From Hymenobacter rubripertinctus (GTDB lineage: Bacteria; Bacteroidota; Bacteroidia; Cytophagales; Hymenobacteraceae), in contig NZ_QYCN01000025.1 of the NCBI RefSeq assembly GCF_003583925.1, positions 1 through 64,000 on the forward strand: 64,000 bases of DNA. The letters are read 5' to 3'. The notes below the pieces were generated by a model, which saw only the letters and a program-made list of their open reading frames with translations, was not told the DNA's origin and searched no databases. This document shows, one piece after another, positions 27,693 through 36,202 of the stretch. How positions within the stretch are numbered: position 1 is the stretch's first letter; each line of letters starts with the position of its first letter. The position numbers were made by a program, and so were the translations under genes.

Positions 27693-29321
27693 ATGCGCTT
27701 ACTGTTTTCCCTCCTGCTGACCGCCGCCGCCGCGGGCCTGAGCGGCTGCGCGGCCATCAGCTCGCCCGAGGGCGGGGTCCGCGACACCACGCCGCCCAAG
27801 CTCGTGGGCACCACGCCCGCCAACGGAGCCCGCAACGTGCGCGGCCAGAGCGTGCGGCTGGAGTTTTCGGAGCAGGTGCAGGTGAAGGATCTGGCCAAGA
27901 ACCTCATCGTAGCCCCCCTGCTCGACGCCGACAACCCCTACAAGCTGCGCGAAGACCGCACGGCCCTCACGCTCACCTTCGACAAGCCCTTCGCCCCGAA
28001 CACGACCTACTCGTTCAACTTCGGCGAGGCCATCAGCGACATCACCGAGAGCAACAAGGCCGCCAACGCCCGCGTCAGCTTCAGCACCGGCCCCGAGCTG
28101 GACTCGGCCTCGGTGCGCGGGGCAGTCATGGACGTGCTCAGCCAGCAGCCCGTCGAGAACGTGTCGGTGGTGCTCTACCCCGAAGCCGATACGGCCAACA
28201 TCCGCCGGGGCCGGCCCTACTACCTGGCCCGCACCGACAAGTCGGGCCGCTTCGCGCTCGATTACCTCAAGGCCGGCCGGTACCGCGCCTACGCGTTGGC
28301 CGACAAAAACCAGAACAACCGTTACGAGGAGCCCGAGCTCATTGGCTACCTGCCCGACCTGCTCACAGTGGGCACCGGCGGCCGCAACGACAGCCTGCGC
28401 TTCCTGCTCACCCGCCCCGACACCCGCCGCCCGCTCGTGACCACCCAGAAAGCCAATGCCACCGACCTGCGCGTGAGCTACAACGAGGGCCTCACCCAGG
28501 CCGTGCTCACGCCCCTGGGAACGGCCAAAGCACCCGCCGCGCTCAACGAAGCCGTGCAGCTGGCCGAGCGCGGCCGGACCGTGGTGCTCTACCGCACCCC
28601 GGCCCTGGTGGAAGGCCGCTACCTGCTGGCCGCCACCGACAGCGCCGGCAACCTGGGCCACGACACGCTGACGGTGAAGTTTGCCGAAGCGCCGAAGGTG
28701 GCCGCCAAGCCCGCGCCCAAGTACTCGGTGGAGGGCAACCCGAGGGAAGTGTACCGCCAGGGCCAGGTGCAGTTCGTGTTCCTGGAGCCCCTGCGCCTCG
28801 TGCCCAACAAGCCCCTCGGCACGCTGGTAGAAGACTCGCTGAAACGCCGCCCGCTGCGCCTGCCCCAGGACGGCACGCTCAGCCCCGACCGCACCACGCT
28901 GGCCCTGAACCTGAACACCAACGCCCGCAAAACCGTCACGTTCATTCTCGACACTACCGTGGTGCAGGGCGTCACGGGCCAGCCCCTGGGCCTGCAACCG
29001 CTGAAGCTGCGCGTCAGTGAGAAAACCACCACCGGCACGCTCAGCGGCCCCCTGAAGACCACTGCCAAGCGCTATTGGGTGCAGCTGTTGGATGAGCGCG
29101 GCCAGGTGCGCCAAACCCTCGACACCCCCAAAGGCACCTACCGCTTCGACAACCTGTTGCCGGGTACCTACCGCGTCCGGGTGCTGACGGATGCCAACCA
29201 GGACGGCCGCTGGCAAGGCGGTGCCCCGGACCTGCGCACCCCGCCGGAGCCGGTGTACCTGCTGCCCAAAGCCATCCAGATCCGCTCCAACTTCGACAAC
29301 GTGGAAACCCTGAGCTTCTAA
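27693..29321 (+). CDS. Ig-like (Big_5) domain lipoprotein
   Basis: About 542 residues from the ATG at 27693 (MRLLFSLLLTAAAAGLSGC), a lipoprotein signal. The first domain (DTTPPKLVGTTPANGARNVRGQ through FDKPFAPNTTYSFNFG) is a Big_5 bacterial Ig-like fold. A prealbumin-like/carboxypeptidase-regulatory-like segment follows (VRGAVMDVLSQQPVENVSVVLY, FALDYLKAGRYRAYALADKN). The end again shows a GTYRVRVLTDANQDGRW beta module. The layout is common in Bacteroidota envelope lipoproteins, encoded near mnmG; the role is unknown, probably structural or binding at the outer membrane. Confidence 0.85.
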   Translation: MRLLFSLLLTAAAAGLSGCAAISSPEGGVRDTTPPKLVGTTPANGARNVRGQSVRLEFSEQVQVKDLAKNLIVAPLLDADNPYKLREDRTALTLTFDKPFAPNTTYSFNFGEAISDITESNKAANARVSFSTGPELDSASVRGAVMDVLSQQPVENVSVVLYPEADTANIRRGRPYYLARTDKSGRFALDYLKAGRYRAYALADKNQNNRYEEPELIGYLPDLLTVGTGGRNDSLRFLLTRPDTRRPLVTTQKANATDLRVSYNEGLTQAVLTPLGTAKAPAALNEAVQLAERGRTVVLYRTPALVEGRYLLAATDSAGNLGHDTLTVKFAEAPKVAAKPAPKYSVEGNPREVYRQGQVQFVFLEPLRLVPNKPLGTLVEDSLKRRPLRLPQDGTLSPDRTTLALNLNTNARKTVTFILDTTVVQGVTGQPLGLQPLKLRVSEKTTTGTLSGPLKTTAKRYWVQLLDERGQVRQTLDTPKGTYRFDNLLPGTYRVRVLTDANQDGRWQGGAPDLRTPPEPVYLLPKAIQIRSNFDNVETLSF

Positions 29322-29336
29322 TAGTCGCCCGCTCTT

Positions 29337-29379
29337 TCAGCCCCTGGCCCGCCCCACCGGACGAGCCAGGGGCTTTTTT
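29337..29379 (+). terminator. intrinsic terminator after Ig-like lipoprotein gene
   Basis: AGCCCCTGGC / GCCAGGGGCTTTTTT, a clear stem with six T, lies about 16 bases after the stop codon and ends the run of plus-strand genes that begins at 18990. Confidence 0.8.
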
Positions 29380-29410
29380 GATGCCAACCAGCCCAGCCAG
29401 CAATAGGAAG

Positions 29411-29489
29411 TTGTCATTCCGACGAAGGAGGAATCGGGGGATAATCACTCAGCATCAATGCTCAGCCTCCTCCTTCGTCGGGATGACAA
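29411..29489. repeat. inverted repeat of the TGTCATTCCGACGAAGGAGG family
   Basis: The arms (TTGTCATTCCGACGAAGGAG and its near complement ending GTCGGGATGACAA) enclose about 30 bases. One arm base differs (ATTCC versus ATCCC). Related copies are at 13040 and 46791. Confidence 0.8.
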
Positions 29490-29564
29490 GGGCTTTACCT
29501 ATTCCGATAGCCGCTAAGCCGCAGCTACCCGGACCCGATGGTTTCCCCACCCGAAACCGTGCGC

Positions 29565-29614
29565 AGAAGTTGTATGGGTATTTTCAGTTTTACGAAAATA
29601 CCCATACAACTTCT
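29565..29614. repeat. inverted repeat with 21-bp perfect arms
   Basis: Arms 29565-29585 and 29594-29614 (starting AGAAGTTGTATGGGTATTTT) are exact complements with an 8-base loop. No T-run follows. The sequence from 29615 to 30060 shows no gene that I can support; it looks like degraded non-coding DNA. Confidence 0.8.
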
Positions 29615-30069
29615 GTGGCCACTACACCCCGGCTACCGGCTCGTGCTACCGGCGCACGGACAGATAAGCGGTGGCACGAATACCGGCGCCATCCGGCCCT
29701 TAGCCCGGTTCTGTCGGCCGCCGCGCGGCGAGTATACTTGGCAGTCCGCAAAGGCCCGCTAGTTCTCGGGCGGCCTGGCTGGGCAGGGCTGGCTGGCAGT
29801 TACTTATTGCCCTCATGTGGGGAACAGCGCTAAGGCCTGATTCCCTAATAGTATTATTCCGCTGGCACCCGCTACTGCCAGCACGGGACGGCCAGCTGGT
29901 TACGGGAAACTCATGGGGTTCGGCTGGGAAATGGAGGGCGCGGCACCGGAGCAGATTACGAAACCAGTAAGCTGCTCCTCTTCTATATTTCAGGGTCTTA
30001 TCAGTGACTATATTCCGTTGAATTCAATCAAAATATTTGGGTGGCAGGTTGGTTGTTTCTGAAAAAACG

Positions 30070-30100
30070 GTTACTTGCCGTTACGTAACATTCCCGTAAC
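30070..30100 (+). promoter_or_regulatory. symmetric GTTAC/GTAAC operator-like site before mmsA
   Basis: Four GTTAC half-sites are arranged symmetrically: GTTAC, 5 bases, GTTACGTAAC, 6 bases, GTAAC. The last half-site ends directly at the ATG of mmsA (30101). Such an arrangement fits binding of two repressor dimers that would block the start region. The central TTACGTAA also occurs at 2029-2036 before an unrelated lipoprotein gene. No regulator gene lies beside it. Confidence 0.5.
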
Positions 30101-31573
30101 ATGGAAGTAGAAACTGTAAAATACCCAGCTATCCGCAATTATGTGGGTGGCCGGTTCGTGGAGGATGCTCCGGCCACTTCGCTGGACGTGTTCAGCCCGC
30201 TCACCGGCGTGGTTATTTCCTCGGTGCCCCTGAGCGGGGCCACCGCCCTGGATGCCGCCGTGCAGGCCGCCCAGGCCGCGTATCCGGCCTGGGCGGCCAC
30301 GCCCATCAAGGAAAGGGTCCAGATTTTCTACCGCTACAAAACCCTGCTCGAGCGTGATATGCAGGCCCTGGCCGAGCTGGTGCAGGAAGAAAACGGCAAG
30401 ACGTTCGACGAGGCCCGCGCCGAGGTGGAGAAGGCCATTGAGCTGACCGAATTTGCCTGCTCCCTGCCCCAGCTGATTCAGGGCGAGTTTCTGGAAGTAA
30501 GCAAGGGCGTGGAAGCCCGCGTGGAGCGCAAGCCCCTGGGCGTGGTGGCCAGCATCGCGCCCTTCAACTTCCCCAACATGGTGCCCCACTGGACCATTCC
30601 GAACGCCCTGGTGCTGGGCAACACCATGATTCTCAAACCTTCGGAAATCGTGCCCCTGAGCGCGGGCCGCATTGCCGAGCTACTCCAGGAAGCCGGCCTG
30701 CCCGACGGCGTACTCAACATTGTGCACGGCGACCGGGAAATCGTGGAAGCCATCTGCGACCATCCCGGTATTCAGGCCGTGTCGTTCGTGGGCTCCACGG
30801 CCATTGCCAAGGTGGTCTACATCCGCGCTACCAGCCACCTGAAGCGCTGCGTGGCGCTGGGCGGGGCCAAAAACCACCTGCTGGTGCTGCCCGACGCCCA
30901 CCCCGACATGACGGCCTCCAACGTGGCCGCCTCCATGTCGGGCTGCGCGGGGCAGCGCTGCATGGCCGGCTCCACGATGGTGGGCGTGGGCGCAGTGGAC
31001 GATATCGTGGCCAAAATCGTGGAAGAGGCCCGCAAGATTGTAGTCGGCCAGAACCTGGGCTCGGTTATCAGCAAGGCCGCCAAGGAGCGCATCGAGCAGC
31101 ACATTACGGAGGCCGAAGCCGCCGGCGCGAAAGTGCTCCTCGATGGCCGCAACGCCCGCGTACAGGATCACGAGGACGGTTACTACGTGGGCGCCACCGT
31201 CATCGACTACGTGACGCCCGACATGCGCATTGCCCAGGAGGAAGTATTCGGGCCGGTGCTGGCCATCATGCGCACCAACACCCTGGACGAAGCCCTGAGC
31301 ATCGAAAACAACAACCCCTACGGCAACGCCGCCGCCGTGTTCACCAGCAGCGGCAGCAGCGCCCGCTACGTGATGGACCACGCCAACGCCGGCATGATTG
31401 GCGTGAACATCGGCGTGCCCGTGCCCCGGGAGCCCTTCTCCTTCGGCGGCTGGAACGACTCCAAGTTCGGGGCCTGCGACATCACGGGCAAAAGCTCCAT
31501 CGAGTTCTGGACCCAGCTCAAGAAGACCACCACCAAGTGGAACCCCGAGTCGCGGGTGAACTGGATGAGCTAG
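30101..31573 (+). CDS. mmsA: CoA-acylating (methyl)malonate-semialdehyde dehydrogenase
   Basis: 490 residues, an aldehyde dehydrogenase of the MmsA type. It converts malonate semialdehyde to acetyl-CoA and CO2 (or methylmalonate semialdehyde to propionyl-CoA) with NAD+ and CoA. Motifs: APFNFPNMVPHWTIPNAL, ILKPSEIVPLSAGR, FVGSTAIAKVVY and the catalytic Cys287 in GCAGQRCMAGS. In this setting it should be the last step of uracil breakdown, taking the malonate semialdehyde formed by the transaminase encoded next. It starts right after a symmetric operator-like repeat and is followed by a large inverted repeat, so it may be transcribed separately from the transaminase gene. Confidence 0.95.
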   Translation: MEVETVKYPAIRNYVGGRFVEDAPATSLDVFSPLTGVVISSVPLSGATALDAAVQAAQAAYPAWAATPIKERVQIFYRYKTLLERDMQALAELVQEENGKTFDEARAEVEKAIELTEFACSLPQLIQGEFLEVSKGVEARVERKPLGVVASIAPFNFPNMVPHWTIPNALVLGNTMILKPSEIVPLSAGRIAELLQEAGLPDGVLNIVHGDREIVEAICDHPGIQAVSFVGSTAIAKVVYIRATSHLKRCVALGGAKNHLLVLPDAHPDMTASNVAASMSGCAGQRCMAGSTMVGVGAVDDIVAKIVEEARKIVVGQNLGSVISKAAKERIEQHITEAEAAGAKVLLDGRNARVQDHEDGYYVGATVIDYVTPDMRIAQEEVFGPVLAIMRTNTLDEALSIENNNPYGNAAAVFTSSGSSARYVMDHANAGMIGVNIGVPVPREPFSFGGWNDSKFGACDITGKSSIEFWTQLKKTTTKWNPESRVNWMS

Positions 31574-31580
31574 GCTCGTT

Positions 31581-31729
31581 CGCCTCACCCCCTAGCCCCC
31601 TCTCCGAAAAGGAGAGGGGGGACTAGCACTAGTTTTTTGTACCCTTAATTTTTTCCTCTACTCCTGACCTCTGGCTGCTAAAGCTAGTCCCCCCTCTCCT
31701 TTTCGGAGAGGGGGCTAGGGGGTGAGGCG
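31581..31729. repeat. inverted repeat, 47-bp arms of the CACCCCCTAGCCCCCTCTCC family
   Basis: Arms 31581-31627 and 31683-31729 are exact complements. Each arm is itself palindromic in its middle (CCCTCTCCGAAAAGGAGAGGG). The right arm ends about 15 bases before the transaminase ATG. A second copy with the same arm sequence but an unrelated spacer is at 50001-50144, in front of ileS. Confidence 0.9.
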
Positions 31730-31744
31730 CAACGCCTGCACATC

Positions 31745-33097
31745 ATGGAAACCACTTTCGACCTCGATAAAGACCAGATCCTGCACGACAACCTCGACCA
31801 CACGCTTTTTTCCTGGTCGAAACAGTCGGGGCTGAACCCCATCAGCGCCGAGCGCGCCGAGGGCCTGTACGTATACGACCGGGACGGCAAGCGCTACCTC
31901 GACTTCTCGGCCCAGCTGATGAACGTGAACATCGGGCACGGCGACCAGCGCGTGACCGAGGCCGTGGCCGCCCAGATGCGCGAGCTGAGCTACGTGTACC
32001 CCGGCATGATTACCAAGGCCCGGGGCGATTTGGGCCGCAAGCTGGCCGAAATTACTGCGCCCAACCTCACCAAGGCATTTTTCACGCTGGGCGGGGCCGA
32101 AGCCATCGAAAACGCCATCAAGCTGGCCCGGGTGTATACCGGCCGCCACAAGATTGTGTCCTTGTACCAGTCGTTTCACGGGGCCAGCTACGGGGCGATG
32201 AGCGTAGGTGGCGACCCGCGCAAGTTTGCCGTGGATAGCCAGGCCATGCCCGGCACGGTGCACGTGGAAAACCCCTACGCCTACCGCTGCCCCTGGTACT
32301 CCGAAACCCCGGCGCAGTGCGCCCAGCGCGCCGCCGACGCCATGGAGCGAATAATAGGCTACGAGAACCCGGGCAGCGTGGCGGCCATTATCCTGGAGGG
32401 TGAGTCGGGCACTTCGGGCTGCATCAAGTACCCGCCCGGCTACTGGACGCGCATCCGCGAAATCTGCGATAAGCACGGCATTCTGCTCATTGCCGACGAG
32501 GTGATGTCGGGCTTTGGGCGCACCGGCAAGTGGTTCGGCTCCGACCATCACAATGTCAAAATCGACATCATGTGCATGGCCAAGGGCATCACGGCCGGCT
32601 ACCTGCCCCTGGGCGCGGTGATGGTGGACGACACCATTGCCCACCACTTCGACGACAAGCCCCTGCCGCTGGGTCTGACCTACTCGGCGCACCCGGTTTC
32701 CTGCGCCGCCGCCGTAGCCGTGCTCGACATTTACGAGACAGACAACCTGCTCGAAAACACCGTGCAGATGGGCGAGTACATGGACCAGCAGGTAGCCCAG
32801 CTCATGCGCCACCACCCCAGCATCGGCGACTGGCGCAACACGGGCCTCTTCGGCTGCCTGGAGCTGGTGAAGAACCGGGAAACCAAGGAGCCCATGGCCC
32901 CCTGGAACGCCACGCCCGCCCAGATGGACATTATGAACAAGGTGGCTGCCAAAATAAAGGAGTTGGGCATGTACACCTTCGTGCGCTGGAGCTACATCTT
33001 CATCTGCCCCCCGCTGAATATTACCAAGGACGAGATTGACGAGGGGCTGGCCATTATTTCCGAAGCTCTCAGCATTGCCGATGAGTACGTGCATTGA
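31745..33097 (+). CDS. class III aminotransferase, probable beta-alanine:pyruvate transaminase
   Basis: 450 residues of the class III (omega) PLP transaminase family. Lys280 in MCMAKGITAGYLPLGA should bind PLP, with IADEVMSGFGRTGKWF upstream holding the cofactor aspartate and SLYQSFHGASYGA in the cofactor phosphate region. Its place between mmsA and dihydropyrimidinase argues for conversion of beta-alanine (from uracil) or 3-aminoisobutyrate (from thymine) into the semialdehyde used by MmsA. Acceptor specificity cannot be read from sequence. The start ATG is immediately downstream of an inverted repeat, which must form the leader. Confidence 0.88.
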   Translation: METTFDLDKDQILHDNLDHTLFSWSKQSGLNPISAERAEGLYVYDRDGKRYLDFSAQLMNVNIGHGDQRVTEAVAAQMRELSYVYPGMITKARGDLGRKLAEITAPNLTKAFFTLGGAEAIENAIKLARVYTGRHKIVSLYQSFHGASYGAMSVGGDPRKFAVDSQAMPGTVHVENPYAYRCPWYSETPAQCAQRAADAMERIIGYENPGSVAAIILEGESGTSGCIKYPPGYWTRIREICDKHGILLIADEVMSGFGRTGKWFGSDHHNVKIDIMCMAKGITAGYLPLGAVMVDDTIAHHFDDKPLPLGLTYSAHPVSCAAAVAVLDIYETDNLLENTVQMGEYMDQQVAQLMRHHPSIGDWRNTGLFGCLELVKNRETKEPMAPWNATPAQMDIMNKVAAKIKELGMYTFVRWSYIFICPPLNITKDEIDEGLAIISEALSIADEYVH

Positions 33098-33297
33098 GTG
33101 CCACAAAACGCCATTCTGGGCGCAGCCGAGGATTGACGTTCTGAGGTAAAATATCCCACCTTTTCCTGGTCTTTCCCCAGCCGGTTTCTCCGCCGGCTTA
33201 GCCCTGGCTGTTGTCGTTTTTTTGCTCCGCCAGCTTGTTTTCGACAGTGAAAAGGGCTACTTTTTCCAACTGTAATTCGCTCATTATCTAGATTTTG

Positions 33298-34674
33298 ATG
33301 AATTCTATTCTGCTTAAAAATGGCCGCGTGGTAACGGCGGATTCCGACGCCGTTTGCGACATCCTCATTGAGGGCGAAACCATCGTGTCAATCGGCCGGA
33401 ATTTGTCGGCGGAGGGGGCGCAGGTGATTGACTGCACCGGCAAGCTGATTATGCCCGGCGGCATCGACCCGCACGTGCACCTGGAAATGCCGTTTATGGG
33501 CACCTTCAGCTCCGACACCTACGAAACCGGCACCCGCGCCGCCCTGCACGGCGGCACCACCACCGTCATCGACTTCATCCTGCAAAAGCAGGGCAACTCC
33601 CTGCGCTCGGCTTTCGAGGAGTGGAGCGGCCGGGCCACCGGCAATGCCGTGGGCGACTACAGCTTCCACATGGCCGTAACGGATTTCAACCCGGGCACCA
33701 AGGAGGAAATCAAGGACATGGTGGCCGAGGGCATCACGTCCTTCAAGACCTTCATGGCCTACAAGGGCGCGCTCATGATTGACGACGCGCAGATGGTGGG
33801 CCTGATGCAGGAGGTGAAGAAGCACGGCGGCCTGGTAACGGCCCACGCCACCAACGGCGACATGATTGACACGCTCATTGCCCAGCACCGCGCCCAGGGC
33901 AAGCTCACCCCGCTCTACCACTACCTCAGCCAGCCCGAAGTGACCGAAGCCGAGGCCTCAGGCCGCTTCGCCGACATTGCCAATTACACGGGCGTGCAGG
34001 CCTACATCGTGCACCTCACCTGCGAGGGCGCGCTCAACCAGGTGCGTCGGGCCACCGAGCGTAACCAGCGTGTGCTGGTCGAAACCTGCATTCAGTACCT
34101 GGTGCTCGACGCTTCGCTGTATGAGGACGAGGCCAATGGGGCCAAATACGTCATGTCGCCGCCCCTGCGGGAGAAGAAGGACCAGGCCACGCTCTGGGCC
34201 GGCATCAACCAGGGCCTGGTGAACGTGGTGGGCACCGACCACTGCCCGTTTATGTGGGAGCAGAAGCTCATGGGTAAAGACGACTTTTCCAAAATTCCGA
34301 ACGGCCACCCGGCCATCGAGCACCGCCTGGAGCTGCTGTTTTCGGAAGGCGTGAACACGGGCCGTATCACTCCGCAGAAATTCGTGGCAGTGACCAGCAC
34401 CAACGCGGCCAAAATCTTCGGTCTGTTTCCCCGCAAAGGCACCATCAGCATCGGGGCCGATGCCGACCTGCTCATCCTCGACCCCGAGAAAAAGCACACG
34501 ATTTCGGCCGATACCCACCACATGAACGTGGACTACTCGGCCTACGAAGGCTGGGAGCTGACCGGCAAAATTGAAACGGTGCTGCTCCGCGGTAAAGTGG
34601 CCGTGGATGCAGGCGAAACTAAAATTGCGAAAGGCTACGGGCAGTTTATTAAGCGCGGCAAAACGGCTTTTTGA
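33298..34674 (+). CDS. hydA: dihydropyrimidinase (amidohydrolase)
   Basis: 458 residues from ATG 33298; a TTG one codon upstream is less likely. It opens the dihydrouracil ring to N-carbamoyl-beta-alanine. Metal ligands are visible in IDPHVHLEMPF (HxH near residue 60), carboxylated Lys150 in SFKTFMAYKG, and histidines in VTAHATNGD and YIVHLTCEG, with Asp in GTDHCPF near residue 315. All match D-hydantoinase/dihydropyrimidinase. The upstream 200 bases (33098-33297) contain no gene. It is the second enzyme of the reductive pyrimidine pathway completed by its neighbours. Confidence 0.94.
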   Translation: MNSILLKNGRVVTADSDAVCDILIEGETIVSIGRNLSAEGAQVIDCTGKLIMPGGIDPHVHLEMPFMGTFSSDTYETGTRAALHGGTTTVIDFILQKQGNSLRSAFEEWSGRATGNAVGDYSFHMAVTDFNPGTKEEIKDMVAEGITSFKTFMAYKGALMIDDAQMVGLMQEVKKHGGLVTAHATNGDMIDTLIAQHRAQGKLTPLYHYLSQPEVTEAEASGRFADIANYTGVQAYIVHLTCEGALNQVRRATERNQRVLVETCIQYLVLDASLYEDEANGAKYVMSPPLREKKDQATLWAGINQGLVNVVGTDHCPFMWEQKLMGKDDFSKIPNGHPAIEHRLELLFSEGVNTGRITPQKFVAVTSTNAAKIFGLFPRKGTISIGADADLLILDPEKKHTISADTHHMNVDYSAYEGWELTGKIETVLLRGKVAVDAGETKIAKGYGQFIKRGKTAF

Positions 34675-34685
34675 AGCTAGAAAAT

Positions 34686-34803
34686 TCTCCTCCTTTTTTC
34701 AAGGAGGGGTGTCCGCAGGGCGGGGTGGTTGACTAGAGCTAGAACTACTAGGTCGTGCAACGATTTTTACCACCCCTAACCCCTCCTTAAAAAAGGAGGG
34801 GAA
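34686..34803. repeat. imperfect inverted repeat (CCTCCTTTTTTCAAGGAGGGG)
   Basis: Left CTCCTCCTTTTTTCAAGGAG ... GGGGTGGT and right ACCACCCCTAACCCCTCCTT ... GGAGGGGAA are complementary over most of their length, with a few mismatches. It occupies the gap between the dihydropyrimidinase and beta-ureidopropionase genes. The same CCCCTCC/GGAGGGG style as the 31581 family, but a different sequence. Confidence 0.65.
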
Positions 34804-34868
34804 CTGACAACTTCTAGCTCTAGTACCCATCGACGTTCAAACTCATTCCCCCAACACTTTTCTCTTTT

Positions 34869-35735
34869 ATGCCCAGAATGATTAAATCCGGCCTCATTCA
34901 GATGAGTCTGCCGATGACTGAAGGCGAAGGCACGATGGCCGAAATTATGGAAGCCATGGTGCAGAAGCACATTCCACTCATTGAGGAAGCCGGCCGCCAG
35001 GGCGTGCAGATTCTGTGTTTGCAGGAAATCTTCAACACGCCCTACTTCTGCCCCGGCCAGGACAAGGCCTGGTACGCCTCGGCCGAGTCGGTGCCCGGCC
35101 CCACCACGGACCGCATGGCCGAGTACGCCAAAAAGTACGACATGGTCATCATCGTGCCCGTGTACGAGCGGGAGTCGGCCGGCTTCCTCTACAACACGGC
35201 CGCCGTGATTGACGCCGATGGCACCTACCTGGGCAAATACCGCAAGAACCACATTCCGCACACCACCGGCTTTTGGGAGAAGTTCTTCTTCCGCCCCGGC
35301 AACCTGGGCTACCCCGTGTTCCAGACCAAGTATGCCAAAGTGGGCGTGTACATCTGCTACGACCGCCACTTCCCCGACGGCGCGCGGGTGCTGGGCCTCA
35401 ACGGCGCGGAAATCGTGTACAACCCTTCGGCTACGGTGGCGGGCCTCTCGCAGTACCTCTGGAAGCTGGAGCAGCCCGCCCACGCGGCGGCCAACGGCTA
35501 CTTCATGGGCTGCATCAACCGGGTGGGCGAGGAGAAGCCCTGGAACCTGGGCCGCTTCTACGGCACCAGCTACTTCGTGGACCCGCGCGGCCAGACCATC
35601 GCCCAGGCCTCCGAGGACCAGGACGAGCTGCTCATCGCCGACTTCGACCTCGACCTGATCGAGGAAGTGCGCAACACCTGGCAGTTCTTCCGCGACCGTC
35701 GCCCCGAAACCTACGAGAAGCTGGTGGAGCTGTAA
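34869..35735 (+). CDS. beta-ureidopropionase (nitrilase superfamily)
   Basis: 288 residues. The carbon-nitrogen hydrolase triad is visible: Glu in LCLQEIFNTPYF, Lys in YRKNHIPHT and Cys in GVYICYDRHFPDGARV. It should hydrolyse N-carbamoyl-beta-alanine to beta-alanine, CO2 and ammonia, the third step of reductive uracil degradation. Length and motifs fit the beta-alanine synthase branch rather than true nitrilases; N-carbamoylputrescine amidase is the closest alternative, but the surrounding genes favour the pyrimidine role. The stop codon is followed at once by the repeat that brackets the four-helix-bundle gene. Confidence 0.9.
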   Translation: MPRMIKSGLIQMSLPMTEGEGTMAEIMEAMVQKHIPLIEEAGRQGVQILCLQEIFNTPYFCPGQDKAWYASAESVPGPTTDRMAEYAKKYDMVIIVPVYERESAGFLYNTAAVIDADGTYLGKYRKNHIPHTTGFWEKFFFRPGNLGYPVFQTKYAKVGVYICYDRHFPDGARVLGLNGAEIVYNPSATVAGLSQYLWKLEQPAHAAANGYFMGCINRVGEEKPWNLGRFYGTSYFVDPRGQTIAQASEDQDELLIADFDLDLIEEVRNTWQFFRDRRPETYEKLVEL

Positions 35736-36193
35736 TTGAGTTATGAGTTGGGAGTTGGGAGTTATGAGTTGTTTCCGGGTGCTTGGAAATTCATGATGAA
35801 GGAGAGCATAATTCAGCGCAAGTCTTATGACTTTGCTTCGCGGATTGTAAAAATGTATAAGTATCTGACCAGTGAGCAACGGGAATTTATTCTCTCGAAG
35901 CAAGTGCTCAGGAGCGGTACTTCAATCGGCGCTAATGTGGAAGAAGCACTAGCGGCCAGCTCGACTGCCGACTTCATTCATAAACTCACTATTGCGGCCA
36001 AAGAAGCCCGCGAAACTTCCTACTGGCTCCGGTTATTACACGATAATGAATTTCTTCCTGGTCCGCTGTTTAATTCTATACATCAGGAAAACGGGGAGAT
36101 TATCAAAGTCCTGTCCAGCATCTTGCTCACCACCAAAGCCAACGCAAAAGCAACGCCCCCAACTCATAACTCCTAACTCAAATCTCATAATTC
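35734..36193. repeat. inverted repeats bracketing the four-helix-bundle gene
   Basis: The left block, 35734-35771, contains GAGTTATGAGTTGGGAG repeated in tandem. The right block, 36159-36193, is its imperfect complement (CAACTCATAACTCCTAACTC), with 15 bases matching exactly (35757-35771 and 36160-36174). The stop codon of the enclosed gene lies inside the right block. Confidence 0.65.
35793..36176 (+). CDS. four-helix-bundle protein (23S rRNA IVS-like)
   Basis: About 127 residues from ATG 35793 (a second ATG follows at once); an ATG at 35742 inside the flanking repeat would add an unlikely N-terminus. The conserved pattern VLRSGTSIGANVEEALAASS and FIHKLTIAAKEARETSYWLRLL identifies the S23/four-helix-bundle family, first known from intervening sequences of 23S rRNA and related to the Avd proteins of diversity-generating retroelements. 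The family's function as a stand-alone gene is unknown. It is unrelated to pyrimidine catabolism, yet sits between two genes of that pathway and is bounded by inverted repeats, which suggests insertion as a unit. Confidence 0.88.
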   Translation: MMKESIIQRKSYDFASRIVKMYKYLTSEQREFILSKQVLRSGTSIGANVEEALAASSTADFIHKLTIAAKEARETSYWLRLLHDNEFLPGPLFNSIHQENGEIIKVLSSILLTTKANAKATPPTHNS

Positions 36194-36202
36194 AAAAGAG
36201 CT

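Noticed and set aside
29565..29614. Riboswitch or attenuator before mmsA
   Set aside because: It is a simple perfect hairpin about 490 bases upstream with no further conserved RNA structure visible.
29378..29833. Open frame of about 150 codons in the gap before mmsA
   Set aside because: It runs through two inverted repeats, has no recognisable domain and its composition looks non-coding.
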